Positions 50,112-58,493 of a stretch of DNA of 64,000 nucleotides are shown piece by piece. A model generated the notes under the pieces. The model worked only from the letters and a program-made list of their open reading frames with translations, was not told the origin of the DNA and did not search any database. The DNA is taken from contig NZ_AEUW02000001.1 of NCBI RefSeq assembly GCF_000187995.2, positions 372,001 to 436,000 on the forward strand. The letters are read 5' to 3'. Each line of letters starts with the position of its first letter. The stretch's first letter is position 1. The DNA is from Streptococcus macacae NCTC 11558. Lineage in GTDB: Bacteria > Bacillota > Bacilli > Lactobacillales > Streptococcaceae. A program made the position numbers and the translations under genes.

Positions 50112-50160
50112 AATTACAGCTATGCGATGGCCATTGCTATAATTAAACTACATAGCAGTA

Positions 50161-50203
50161 TGAACAAGGAACATTGTTCAAAGATTTTATAAAGGTTTAT
50201 AAT
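50161..50203 (+). promoter_or_regulatory. Promoter with operator-like dyad upstream of the third aldo/keto reductase
   Basis: A perfect 7-bp dyad tgaacaa / ttgttca (50161-50180) overlaps the -35 TTGTTC (50174-50179). An 18-bp spacer leads to TATAAT (50198-50203). A bound repressor would block the polymerase. Confidence 0.6.
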
Positions 50204-50235
50204 AGGGATATAAAGATTGAAAGAAGGAAAGACAA

Positions 50236-51093
50236 ATGAATGATACAAGATTAAACGATGGAAATCAGATTCCTACAGTTGGTTTTGGAGTCTTCCAAAT
50301 CCCAGCTGATGGCTCAACCTATGAGGCTGTCAAGGAAGCCTTGAAAGCTGGCTACCGTCATATTGACACAGCCCAAGCTTACTTCAATGAAAAGGAAGTA
50401 GGGCAAGCCATTGCAGACAGCGGTCTTCCGCGTGAGGAAATTTTTGTCACAAGTAAACTCTGGATTCAAGACTATGCTTATGAAACAGCTAAGGCAACGA
50501 TTGATGCTGCCTTAGAAAAAATGGGGCTGGACTACCTCGACCTCTACCTTCTCCACCAACCATACGGTGAAGTAGAACAAGCCTGGCAAGCCTTAGAAGA
50601 AGCAAAAGCGGCCGGTAAAATCAAATCCATTGGTGTTTCAAACTTCACACCGCATTTTTGGAATCAATTTGTTCCGCATTTTAAAACAATTCCAGCTGTT
50701 AATCAAGTAGAGCTGCATCCTTATTTCCAGCAAAAAGAACTGCGCAGACTGCTAGCCAAGGATGATGTCAAGATTGAGGCTTGGGGACCGCTGGGTCAAG
50801 GAAATCATGAGCTTTTAACAGAACCTCTTATTGTCAAACTTGCTGAAAAATACGGCAAAGACGTCGGTCAAATCATTCTGCGCTTTGAAGTGCAAGAAGG
50901 CATCATTGTTCTTCCAAAAACAACAAATCCCAAACGTATGCTAAGCAATAAAGATATCTTTGACTTTGAACTGACAGATGAAGAAATGGATGCCCTTCGT
51001 GCGCTGGATAAAGGACAGGGTGCCCACAATCCAGATGCAGCGGGAGTAGGAGAATATCTACTAGCCAATTATGATGTCCATGCCAATGACTAG
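50236..51093 (+). CDS. Aldo/keto reductase (2,5-diketogluconate reductase-like)
   Basis: A 285-residue AKR with an intact tetrad: GYRHIDTAQAYFNE (Asp, Tyr), VTSKLWI (Lys) and LYLLHQP (His). The cofactor site is GIIVLPKTTNPKRM. It is close to the common Firmicute 2,5-diketo-D-gluconate or methylglyoxal reductases. It is monocistronic with its own promoter and a terminator at 51296-51335. The LysR gene just downstream on the other strand could control it. Confidence 0.93.
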   Translation: MNDTRLNDGNQIPTVGFGVFQIPADGSTYEAVKEALKAGYRHIDTAQAYFNEKEVGQAIADSGLPREEIFVTSKLWIQDYAYETAKATIDAALEKMGLDYLDLYLLHQPYGEVEQAWQALEEAKAAGKIKSIGVSNFTPHFWNQFVPHFKTIPAVNQVELHPYFQQKELRRLLAKDDVKIEAWGPLGQGNHELLTEPLIVKLAEKYGKDVGQIILRFEVQEGIIVLPKTTNPKRMLSNKDIFDFELTDEEMDALRALDKGQGAHNPDAAGVGEYLLANYDVHAND

Positions 51094-51295
51094 GGAGTAG
51101 GAAAGAAAATCAGTAAGACAAAGTCTTCGATTTCGTTGCCGCACGCCCGCAAGGTTGAGTAGGTCTGTAAAGGTTGATTTATCAACCGAATAAAGACCAC
51201 TCATCTACTGCGCCTTATAAGCTTATCAGACTGTGTCTAGATATGGGACTGCTATCTTGATCTCCGCATAAGTCTCTTGATAACTAGAAAATAAT

Positions 51296-51335
51296 AGAAG
51301 ATCCTCTAGGCAGTTGCTTAGAGGATCTTGTTTAG
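51296..51335. terminator. Bidirectional terminator between AKR and LysR genes
   Basis: Perfect arms aagatcctcta / tagaggatctt with a ggcagttgct loop. Confidence 0.88.
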
Positions 51336-51390
51336 ACAAGCTTTTGTTCCTTGCTTTTATAACTTTAGGCTTAAGATTGAGCATCATTGT

Positions 51391-52221
51391 TTAGAGTCCT
51401 AGTGTCTTTAATAGACCTTTATTTTTTTCTAGGACACTGATATAGAAGGTTTTAGTAGCCTTATCGTCAGTAATGGGAATATTAATACGCCTTGATGATT
51501 CCCCGTAGTAATCTTCAGTGATATTGGTAGAAAAATGCGGGAGATCAGAGGCGGCAATCAGGTCAGTAAAGGCTTGGCTGTCCGCTTGCTTGATAAAGTT
51601 AGTCTCAGTGAGACTCTCTGTAATAGCATCCCAAGACCCCAGATTGGTACGCAAGAGCATACTGAGTCCTTTGAGATCGCTGAGCTGCAATTCCTCTCGT
51701 TCTGCTAGGATATGTTTGGCGGGAACAGAGAGAAGGAGCTGTTCCATAAGGAAGTATTGCGAAAGAATCCCTTCTTTTTGGATGAGCTGCTCTGTGATAA
51801 TGACTTGAAATTCTCCATTTTCCAGCCCTTCAAGGAGCTGGCTTTCGTCTTGAATACTGAAATCAAGCTGCTGGGTCAGGTGATTTTCATCTGCCAGTGC
51901 TTCTAGATCAATGATGGGGCCTGGTGCGGTAACGCCGATAAAGAGTTTGGTATTGCGCAGAGCTTGGTGGTGAATATTGGTCAGAAATTCTTCAGTCTGT
52001 CTCAAGAGCTGTCTAGCTTGCTTGGCAGTATAGAGTCCTGTCTCTGTGAAGCTAGTCTTATTTTTCTGGCGGTCAAAGAGCTGGATGTCTAGCTCCATTT
52101 CTAACTTTTGCAGACTGCGAGTCAGAGCAGGCTGAGAGATCAGCAGCTTTTGAGCTGCCTTGGTAATGGTTCCTTCCTCTTCAAAAGTGACTAATTGCTG
52201 CAGTTGTTCGAGATTAATCAT
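51391..52221 (-). CDS. LysR-family transcriptional regulator
   Basis: A 276-residue LysR protein with the HTH TITKAAQKLLISQPALTRSL and LFDRQKNKTSFTETG, then an effector domain. It is divergent from the alpha/beta-hydrolase gene at 52332, its most likely target, across a 110-bp space. On its own side TGGTATAAT (extended -10, minus strand, around 52252-52260) precedes the start. Confidence 0.92.
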   Translation of the reverse strand: MINLEQLQQLVTFEEEGTITKAAQKLLISQPALTRSLQKLEMELDIQLFDRQKNKTSFTETGLYTAKQARQLLRQTEEFLTNIHHQALRNTKLFIGVTAPGPIIDLEALADENHLTQQLDFSIQDESQLLEGLENGEFQVIITEQLIQKEGILSQYFLMEQLLLSVPAKHILAEREELQLSDLKGLSMLLRTNLGSWDAITESLTETNFIKQADSQAFTDLIAASDLPHFSTNITEDYYGESSRRINIPITDDKATKTFYISVLEKNKGLLKTLGL

Positions 52222-52331
52222 AGTCTCTCCTTTTCATTCACTATGCATTTATATTATACCACAATAGCAAAAACCCATTGTACGAAAAAGCCTTGAGACG
52301 ATAAAATGGAATTATCAAGAAAGGAGGGACC

Positions 52332-53204
52332 ATGATTAACCAACAATCAACTATAAATGACATTTTGAAAAGACCTGAATTTTCAGGTTTTGGTGAAAAG
52401 CTATTTCCTATGGATTTACAGCTTAGCAAGGCTCTCTCACTTCAAGAACTATCCAGCAGTCTGCCTTGGTATTCTCATATAAGCACGGAACGGTCAGTTG
52501 CGGTGCTTAAACAGCTATCTCTCAGCGCCCAAACTGGTCAGACCATATTTTATGATATTTACACTGAAAAAGAAAAAGGCAAGGATCCTCGTAAGGCAAG
52601 GACCGGTCTCTTCTTTTTCCGGGGCGAAAAAGGTGCATCGACGGCCATCATCAGTGCAGGCGGCGGTTTTCAATATGTGGCGGCTATACATGATAGTTTT
52701 CCGCATGCTCAAGAGCTTTCTCGACAAAGCTGCAATGCTTTTGCCTTGATTTATCGTTCTGGTGCTCGGACAGGAAGTGAAGATTTAGCGAGAGCTATTG
52801 CCTTTCTTCATGAACACCAAGAACAGCTGGGCATTGATATGACAGGCTACTCTCTTTGGGGTGGTTCAGCAGGAGCCCGTATGGCAGCTTGGCTGGGCAA
52901 TACCGGACCTGGACCTTACGGTGAGAAGCTTTATCCAAAGCCAAGTGCGGTCATCATGCAGTATACAGGCTTATCAGAAGTGACTGGTCAGGAACCAGCG
53001 ACCTTTGCAGCAGTGGGAACCAGCGATTGGATAGCGGATTATCGGATCATGGAAAGGCGTATTCAAGCTATCAAATCTAAGGGAACACCAGCTGAGATAC
53101 GCATTTATCAAGGTTTACAACATGGATTTGGTTTGGGAGAAGGAACCAAGGCTGAAGCTTGGATTGATCAAGCCCTTCATTTTTGGCAAGAGCAGTTAGC
53201 CTAA
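52332..53204 (+). CDS. Alpha/beta hydrolase (esterase-like)
   Basis: A 290-residue hydrolase. Oxyanion-hole region SAGGGFQYVA, nucleophile elbow WGGSAGARMAAW with the Ser, and the late catalytic His in GLQHGFGLGEGT. The closest character is that of BD-FAE/acetyl-esterase-like proteins. The start has aaaggagg upstream. It is divergent from a LysR gene that probably controls it. Substrate unknown. Confidence 0.87.
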   Translation: MINQQSTINDILKRPEFSGFGEKLFPMDLQLSKALSLQELSSSLPWYSHISTERSVAVLKQLSLSAQTGQTIFYDIYTEKEKGKDPRKARTGLFFFRGEKGASTAIISAGGGFQYVAAIHDSFPHAQELSRQSCNAFALIYRSGARTGSEDLARAIAFLHEHQEQLGIDMTGYSLWGGSAGARMAAWLGNTGPGPYGEKLYPKPSAVIMQYTGLSEVTGQEPATFAAVGTSDWIADYRIMERRIQAIKSKGTPAEIRIYQGLQHGFGLGEGTKAEAWIDQALHFWQEQLA

Positions 53205-53385
53205 AAAGCTGATTAAGTAAGGGCCCTGCTTAGGTTAAAGAAGCTCGATAATTGAGCACAGGCAGCTGTGTGCCTTTCTTTTGGAAAGAAAAAGCCTAAT
53301 TGAGCTAATGGTTAGAGGCCGTATTTCTTTGTAAATGATGATGGCAGCAGTATTTGCAAGACAATACAGAGATAAGGAGGATGTG

Positions 53386-54258
53386 ATGTATAAGATACCT
53401 GAAACATTAGAAAAAATTCCCTGTTCTTACAGGAGACCAGCAGACTATCCAGGCCGATTGGAAGTTTTCAACTATCAAACTAAGGATGCTTTAGATCTTA
53501 GCTGCGACTTAAGCAAGAGAGCACTTGTTTACTTACCCTATGATTACGATAAACGTCAGCCTTATGACATTGTTTATCTTAGTCATGGAGGCTGGAGTAC
53601 TGAGGAAAGCCTAATGGGGACTCCAAAAGCTCCTGATAGTTTTAAGCATGTTATTGATCATGCTATAGCTGCTGGTAAGATCAAGCCTATGATTAACGTC
53701 CTTGTCACTTATAACAATCGGACCTCGCGTGATAGCTGGAATTATAGCTTGGCTATTGAATTGACTAAACGTTTTCACAGAGAGTTGATCCAGGATCTTC
53801 TGCCAGCTCTTGAATCGCATTACAGCACCTATGCCAAGTCAGCTAGCTTAGAAGATCTGAGAGCTTCCCGCCTGCACCGAGGATTCGCTGGTTTTTCTAT
53901 GGGTTCTGTCAATACTTGGCGAACCTTTGAATATGCTCTGGATTACTTTGCCTACTTCATGCCCATGAGCGGCAATGTTAAAACAAATAAACTGGATTTT
54001 GAGCAGCTGGTGCAGGATAAGCAACCGTCCTTCTTTATCTTTGCCATGTCAGGCGATCGAGATTTTGCTTATGAAGCTTTTAAAGAGCAGGTAGTAAATC
54101 TTCAAGGATTAGTATTTAGATTTGCGGACAATGAGGCAAAAGGCAATATTGCCTTTCGCGAGATGCCTGGCTACCAGCATGATAAGCTAGCAGCAGATAC
54201 CTATACTTACAACGGCTTACAATTCTTTTGGAAAAATCATATGGAGGCTATCAAATGA
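53386..54258 (+). CDS. Esterase D-type / feruloyl esterase-like hydrolase
   Basis: About 290 residues of the CE1-like esterase fold. LVYLPYDYDKRQPYDIVYL precedes the oxyanion loop, GFAGFSMGSVNTW holds the nucleophile Ser, and the late PGYQHD supplies the His. Feruloyl and acetyl-xylan esterases belong here, but the real ester is unknown. The ATG at 53386 has aaggagg upstream; the longer frame from 53335 has none. It overlaps the next (broken) gene by 4 bp. Confidence 0.85.
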   Translation: MYKIPETLEKIPCSYRRPADYPGRLEVFNYQTKDALDLSCDLSKRALVYLPYDYDKRQPYDIVYLSHGGWSTEESLMGTPKAPDSFKHVIDHAIAAGKIKPMINVLVTYNNRTSRDSWNYSLAIELTKRFHRELIQDLLPALESHYSTYAKSASLEDLRASRLHRGFAGFSMGSVNTWRTFEYALDYFAYFMPMSGNVKTNKLDFEQLVQDKQPSFFIFAMSGDRDFAYEAFKEQVVNLQGLVFRFADNEAKGNIAFREMPGYQHDKLAADTYTYNGLQFFWKNHMEAIK

Positions 54259-54616
54259 GTATTTTATTTATCAATGCCAGTCCTAATAAAAATGGCAATA
54301 CAAGCCAATTAGCCAAGCAAGTGCTTGCAGAGAAAAACTACGGCAGCTTGCAGCTAATCGATTATAAGATTTATGATTACGGGCAGGATTTCCCAGATGA
54401 CCAGCTAGAGGAGGTCTTGGCGCAGGTGTTGGCTGCTGATACGCTGGTCATTGGTTCGCCCGTTTACTGGCACAGTTTCACTGGTCTGCTCCCACTCCTG
54501 ATGTTCTTAAAATGGCTGACTATACCATAAACCGTTACGCTGATCTTTATGGAATGGATTATCTGGGAATGGTCACCGATGGACAAGGAGCTCGCCGCAT
54601 GGCAGAGCAATTGTGA
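54255..54616 (+). pseudogene. NAD(P)H oxidoreductase / flavodoxin-fold gene with internal deletion
   Basis: The N-terminal ~82 codons read as a flavodoxin-like NAD(P)H dehydrogenase (INASPNKNGNTSQLAKQVL for FMN, VIGSPVYWHSFTGLL), then shift to a stop at 54530. A typical C-terminal end (DYTINRYADLYGMDYLGM, then RMAEQL) continues in another frame to 54616. About 60 codons of the middle are missing and the frame is broken, so the product is probably inactive. It is translationally coupled to the esterase gene. Confidence 0.8.
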
Positions 54617-54654
54617 GTGAAGCTGGGGAAGGCAAGTTGCTTATGACAGTATGG

Positions 54655-54660
54655 TATAAT
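54655..54660 (+). promoter_or_regulatory. -10 element of the GNAT gene
   Basis: TGGTATAAT (extended -10) about 36 nt before the start at 54696. Confidence 0.5.
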
Positions 54661-54695
54661 AGGGAAAATATTTTCAACTAAAGGAGTCCTAAACT

Positions 54696-55322
54696 ATGAC
54701 TGTTGAGATTCGGCAGGAGCTGCCATCAGAGTACCGTGAAGTCGAAAATCTTGTCCGTGAGGCCTTTTGGAATGTTTATCAGCCAGGCTGCTCGGAGCAC
54801 CTGATCCTACATCAGTTTCGCCATCATCCCAATTACCTGAAAGACTTGTCTAAGATTATTCTGGTTGATGGTCAGATAGCAGGGCAAATCACCTATAGCA
54901 AGGCCCTGCTCCGCCATGAAACGACGAATGAGACCAAGGAAATTGCTCTTTTTGGTCCCTTTGCCATTTCCCCAGATTTTCAAAAACGTGGGCTAGGCAA
55001 GCAATTATTGCAGACGACCCTTGATGAGGCCAAGGCAGCTGGCATTTCCTATGTCATCATTCTTGGTGACCCCGACTATTACAAAAAGTTTGCTTTCCTT
55101 CCTGCCAGTACTTATGGGGTGGCTCTAGAAGGGCAGGATAAGTCGGAGCCCTTTGACTTCTTGCAAATCCTTGACCTGCAAGCTGATGGCAGCATCAGTC
55201 AAGCCACTGGCCCATGGATTTTTGCAGATCCAGAAGGCTACGAAGTGGATGAAAAGACTCTGGAAGCTTTTGACAGCCAATTCCCAGCTAAGGAGAAGAA
55301 AGTCCTGCCGGGGCAATTATAG
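54696..55322 (+). CDS. GNAT-family N-acetyltransferase (YhbS-like)
   Basis: A 208-residue protein with the GNAT core in the first ~150 residues: FGPFAISPDFQKRGLGKQLL is motif A with the acetyl-CoA loop QKRGLGK, and ILGDPDYYKKFAF follows. The C-terminal part is an extension seen in YhbS-like proteins. The ribosome site aaaggag lies 7 nt before the ATG. Substrate unknown. Confidence 0.88.
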   Translation: MTVEIRQELPSEYREVENLVREAFWNVYQPGCSEHLILHQFRHHPNYLKDLSKIILVDGQIAGQITYSKALLRHETTNETKEIALFGPFAISPDFQKRGLGKQLLQTTLDEAKAAGISYVIILGDPDYYKKFAFLPASTYGVALEGQDKSEPFDFLQILDLQADGSISQATGPWIFADPEGYEVDEKTLEAFDSQFPAKEKKVLPGQL

Positions 55323-55330
55323 AGAGAAGC

Positions 55331-55360
55331 AAAGGACCTAACTAGGGTCTTTTTTGCTAG
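55331..55360 (+). terminator. Terminator after the GNAT gene
   Basis: The arms aaaggacc / gggtcttt around taacta and a T run. Confidence 0.7.
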
Positions 55361-55476
55361 CCGAAGCAGCCAAGATCTCACTATGCAGATTCCTTATACT
55401 GGCATGATCAAGCTCTATTGTACTTCTTTTTAGCAGCAGCTTATAATAAACTTATCAAATGAAAGAGGTAGATGAT

Positions 55477-55743
55477 ATGAAAACAGAATGTAAAAAAATA
55501 GCCATTATCGGAGCTGCTGGACAAATTTCCCGCATGCTCATTGAGCGCTTATTGGAAGAAACAGATCTGCAGCTGACCCTTGCCTGGCTTTGGAAAAAGG
55601 GCATAGATAGCCCAATTATGGGGGTCACCAAGGAAAACTATCTAGATGACTTCCTCGGAGCCTTTGATGTCAAATTAACAGAACAAGATATAACCTATTT
55701 AGATGAACTCTACAAACCGCACAAAGTTGTAGGCGCTTTGTAA
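55477..55743 (+). pseudogene. Chimeric remnant: NAD(P)-binding start fused to an aldo/keto reductase end
   Basis: An 88-codon open frame with a ribosome site (gaaagaggt). Residues 1-34 read as the start of an NAD(P)H-binding SDR/NmrA-like protein (IAIIGAAGQISRMLIERLLE). From about residue 36 it is the C-terminal end of an aldo/keto reductase (AWLWKKGIDSPIMGVTKENY, FDVKLTEQDITYLDELY). The joint is near 55575-55582. It looks like an in-frame deletion that joined two neighbouring genes. Either part alone would be inactive. Confidence 0.75.
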
Positions 55744-55975
55744 CAAACAGCCAAGTTTTTTAGCCTGAGACTGGCTAAACTTGTTCTTTAAAAAAGAATC
55801 ATATAATCATGGCCACCCGTTTAGCGGGTGGCCATGATTTTGCACTTATCTTGTCAATGTTAGATATAGAAAACTCTACAATACCTATAGCAGATTTACC
55901 CACTGCAGATATTATAGAGCCTAAATATTATACGTTTAATTGCTTAATTAAACAGCAATAGAAGAATTAGTCAAA
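55744..55975. other. Gap with two hairpins and a short open frame
   Basis: An imperfect hairpin at about 55753-55785 (caagtttt-tagcc / ggctaa-acttg) may end the remnant gene. A perfect one with 15-bp arms lies at 55805-55839. A 34-codon frame from ATG 55857 to 55961 has no ribosome site and is not called a gene. Confidence 0.5.
55805..55839. repeat. Perfect hairpin with 15-bp arms
   Basis: aatcatggccacccg / cgggtggccatgatt around tttag, with an A/T-rich flank. Related to the shorter hairpin at 37807-37829. It may act as a terminator for the TetR gene. Confidence 0.8.
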
Positions 55976-56611
55976 CTACTTATTCTTGATGAGGTCAATC
56001 GAGTTATTGATAATCAGTATTATACAATCAATACTGCTTTTTCTCAATAATTCTTTTTCTTTATTCGAATGTTCAGAATACAGAAGTTCATCTACAGTTG
56101 ACGAGAGAAGGTTAAATATGACTTCTGAAAGAATTTTTAATTTTTGGCTTTCTTTAAAACCGGTATAATTTAAAAAGCATTGATAAGTTAGTTCCTTAAC
56201 TTTGTAATGATGGGACTCTAAAACTAATTTTACTTTTGGTATGGTAAATGCCAGCATTTCTATTTGAGAATGGAATTCCTTGTCTTCGCTTTTTAAGAGT
56301 TTCTCCATTAAGATGTTTAAACATTGTCTAGGATTGTTCTTGAATAATTCAAAAAAATCCTGAGTGTTGATATCATCAAAGATTTGAATAAAAGTATTAT
56401 TATAATGATTTAATAATGCTATTAGAATTGCTTCTTTATCAGAAAAGTAAGCATATAAAGTACCGATAGATACCCCGGCCTTTTTTGCAATTTCATTTGT
56501 TGTTACATTAAAGTAATTTTTCTCGGAGAATAGCTGTTTTGAAGTTTCTAATATTCTGTTTAATTTATCCATGCTCCTTTTTTGTGTAGGAGTCCGCACT
56601 GTTTTCCCCAT
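55976..56611 (-). CDS. TetR-family repressor of the adjacent MFS gene
   Basis: A 211-residue TetR protein. The N-terminal HTH spans ~10-55 (NVTTNEIAKKAGVSIGTLYA, then YFSDKEAIL). The ligand domain is helical and ends in a hydrophobic IILIINNSIDLIKNK. It is divergent from an MFS exporter with two palindromes between them, the standard arrangement of a drug-sensing repressor and its pump. Confidence 0.93.
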   Translation of the reverse strand: MGKTVRTPTQKRSMDKLNRILETSKQLFSEKNYFNVTTNEIAKKAGVSIGTLYAYFSDKEAILIALLNHYNNTFIQIFDDINTQDFFELFKNNPRQCLNILMEKLLKSEDKEFHSQIEMLAFTIPKVKLVLESHHYKVKELTYQCFLNYTGFKESQKLKILSEVIFNLLSSTVDELLYSEHSNKEKELLRKSSIDCIILIINNSIDLIKNK

Positions 56612-56700
56612 AGTATAAACCTCAGTTATAATATTGATTCAGTCTTGTAACTGATATAGTATCATATTTTTCAGAAAAAACAAAAACTTGCCAACATAAA

Positions 56701-56776
56701 ATATGAGTATTTATTCATATTTTCTGTTGACAAGTTTTCAATAGAAGAGTACCATAATTATGAGTAAATGCTCATA
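56701..56776. promoter_or_regulatory. TetR operators and MFS promoter
   Basis: Operator 1, atatga...tcatat, spans 56701-56720. Operator 2, tatgag-taaatg-ctcata, spans 56759-56776; centres are about 57 bp apart. Between them TTGACA (56727-56732), 17 bp and TACCAT (56750-56755) form the pump promoter, so the operators bracket it. Confidence 0.8.
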
Positions 56777-56801
56777 TTAAATAAAAGGAGTTCAATTCAA
56801 T

Positions 56802-58178
56802 ATGTTAAAAAAAATATTATTAACATTTGCGATGTGTTTAGGTATCTTTCTGGTTATGCTGGATACAACAATTATGAATATTGCACTGCCTGCCATTAAA
56901 GACGGGATAAGTGTCAGTACTGATAAGCTATCTTGGGCTTTAAATGCCTATACAATTGTATTTGCAACATTTACTATTCCATTAAGCAGACTAGCTGATA
57001 TTTATGGCAGGAAAAAGTTGTTGGTGATTGCTTTCATTTTGTTTGGCCTAGGCAGCTTGCTCTCAGGTTTATCTAATGGTTTTTATCAATTAATTGCTGG
57101 CAGGATTATTGCTAGTCTTGGAGCTTCTATTTTATTACCAGTTGGTAATGCCTTGGGCATTTCCACTTGGAGTGTTGAAGACAGGTTTAAGGTAGTTGCT
57201 GCTCTAGGTTTAACACAAGGTGGAGCTGCAGCTATTGGTCCAACCTTAGGTGGTATTATTACTGATAATTTATCATGGAACTGGATTTTCTTAATTAATA
57301 TTCCGATTGCTCTTATCGCTATTATTTTATTGACTATGTCATATGCCTCCGCAGAGGAAGTTTTAAATAGAAAAATTGATTGGTTGGGCAGTTTGATTTC
57401 AATGATGGGTCTCTTTGCAACAGCATTAGGACTGATTAAGTATAGAGAATGGGGAGTTAGCGATGCAAAAACTTTAATATGTCTAGCAGTTGCTATTGTT
57501 TCAGTTGTCATATTTATTGGTGTTGAAAAGCATATAAATTATCCTATGATTGATTTAGCCTTGTTTAAGAAGAAAGTGTTTACTGTTTCATCGCTAATTG
57601 CTTTTATTGCTCAATTTTTCTATATTGGTGTCATTGTCATCTTACCGACCTTCTTTACTCTTGTTCAAGGAAAAAATGAACTGGATGCTGCTTTAATCTT
57701 ATTACCAATGTCGATAACTGTTTTTTTATTTGGTGGCTTAGGAAGTTTAGTCATTAATAAACTTGGTCCAAGATTGCTAGTTTTTATTGGTTTACTCTCC
57801 ATTTTAGTATCTTACTATTTGTTAACAAATTGCGATTCTGGCAAAGTTTCAGCTATTATTCTTTCAACTTTTATTCTTGGTATTGGTTTTGGTATTATTG
57901 CTGGGCCAATTAATGTATTAGCAGCCTCAGATTTTTCTGGAGGAATGTTAACAGCTTCTCAAAGTGTTATTAGTGTCATAAGGCAAATTGGTTCTGTATT
58001 TGGTGTATCGGTATTTATGTCCATGATGACTTCTAACTTAAAAAATCTATCGATTCACGATTTTTCGCACCTATCAAATGCTTATCTTTCTATCTATAAA
58101 CCATGGCTGTTACCATTGCTTTTATTATTAATGCTGACTTTCCTTTTCCCAAAAAAGGAAAACTATCTCGAAAATTAG
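56802..58178 (+). CDS. MFS multidrug transporter, DHA2 (EmrB/QacA) family
   Basis: A 458-residue exporter with about 14 membrane helices. Helix 1 has FLVMLDTTIMNIALPAI (motif D1), the loop after helix 2 RLADIYGRKKLL (motif A), and helix 5 GPTLGGIITDNLSWNWIF (motif C, antiporter type). It would export a toxic compound by proton exchange under the TetR repressor next door. The ribosome site aaaggag lies 13 nt upstream of the ATG. Confidence 0.93.
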   Translation: MLKKILLTFAMCLGIFLVMLDTTIMNIALPAIKDGISVSTDKLSWALNAYTIVFATFTIPLSRLADIYGRKKLLVIAFILFGLGSLLSGLSNGFYQLIAGRIIASLGASILLPVGNALGISTWSVEDRFKVVAALGLTQGGAAAIGPTLGGIITDNLSWNWIFLINIPIALIAIILLTMSYASAEEVLNRKIDWLGSLISMMGLFATALGLIKYREWGVSDAKTLICLAVAIVSVVIFIGVEKHINYPMIDLALFKKKVFTVSSLIAFIAQFFYIGVIVILPTFFTLVQGKNELDAALILLPMSITVFLFGGLGSLVINKLGPRLLVFIGLLSILVSYYLLTNCDSGKVSAIILSTFILGIGFGIIAGPINVLAASDFSGGMLTASQSVISVIRQIGSVFGVSVFMSMMTSNLKNLSIHDFSHLSNAYLSIYKPWLLPLLLLLMLTFLFPKKENYLEN

Positions 58179-58493
58179 AAAAAATCATTATTAAAATAAG
58201 ACTTCATAAAGTAAATTTAAATATAAAAAGAAAACATTTAAAGGCACTCAATTAAAAAACAACATTATAAAATTAATTGTGATATAGAATCTATTGTAAT
58301 TAAGCAGTTGGTATTCTAATCTCAAAAATGATATTCCTAGATTCTTTGAGATAGTGCAGTATAAACTTGTATAAAAAACACCCCAATTGTTAGATTTTTG
58401 TCTAACTTTTGGGGTGCGGTTCTGCTTTCCTGTTTTTTTGATGATGGGGTTTTTACAAATGGGGGTGTCTCCTATCCTTTTAGTGATTAGCTT
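58179..58493. other. Gap between the MFS and ferrochelatase genes
   Basis: A/T-rich with no gene. A hairpin at 58379-58418 has outer arms caccccaa / ttggggtg and inner arms gttaga / tctaac. It resembles the terminal sequences of streptococcal IS3-family elements and could be an IS scar or simply a terminator. A second G-rich patch (gatggggt, gggggtg) follows at 58441-58470. Confidence 0.5.

Larger units (their letters stand above)
49564..50235. other. Repeat-rich gap
   Basis: No secure gene. On the minus strand 49574-49729 an open 51-codon frame from ATG encodes a basic start and one membrane-like helix (LYVIFTIALFSVGEGIAGTA), but no ribosome site is seen. A dyad aaaac-ggtcc / ggac-tgtttt lies at 49718-49740, repeat A at 49743-49854, a hairpin terminator at 49939-49966 and repeat B at 50023-50111. 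The promoter of the next gene ends the gap. Confidence 0.6.

Noticed and set aside
54643..54660. TTGCTT and TATAAT before the GNAT gene as a full promoter
   Set aside because: The spacer is only 12 bp. The extended -10 alone is reported.
55857..55961. 34-codon frame beginning MLDIENSTIPIADL
   Set aside because: No ribosome site or promoter; too short to claim a gene. It could be a fragment of a lost gene.
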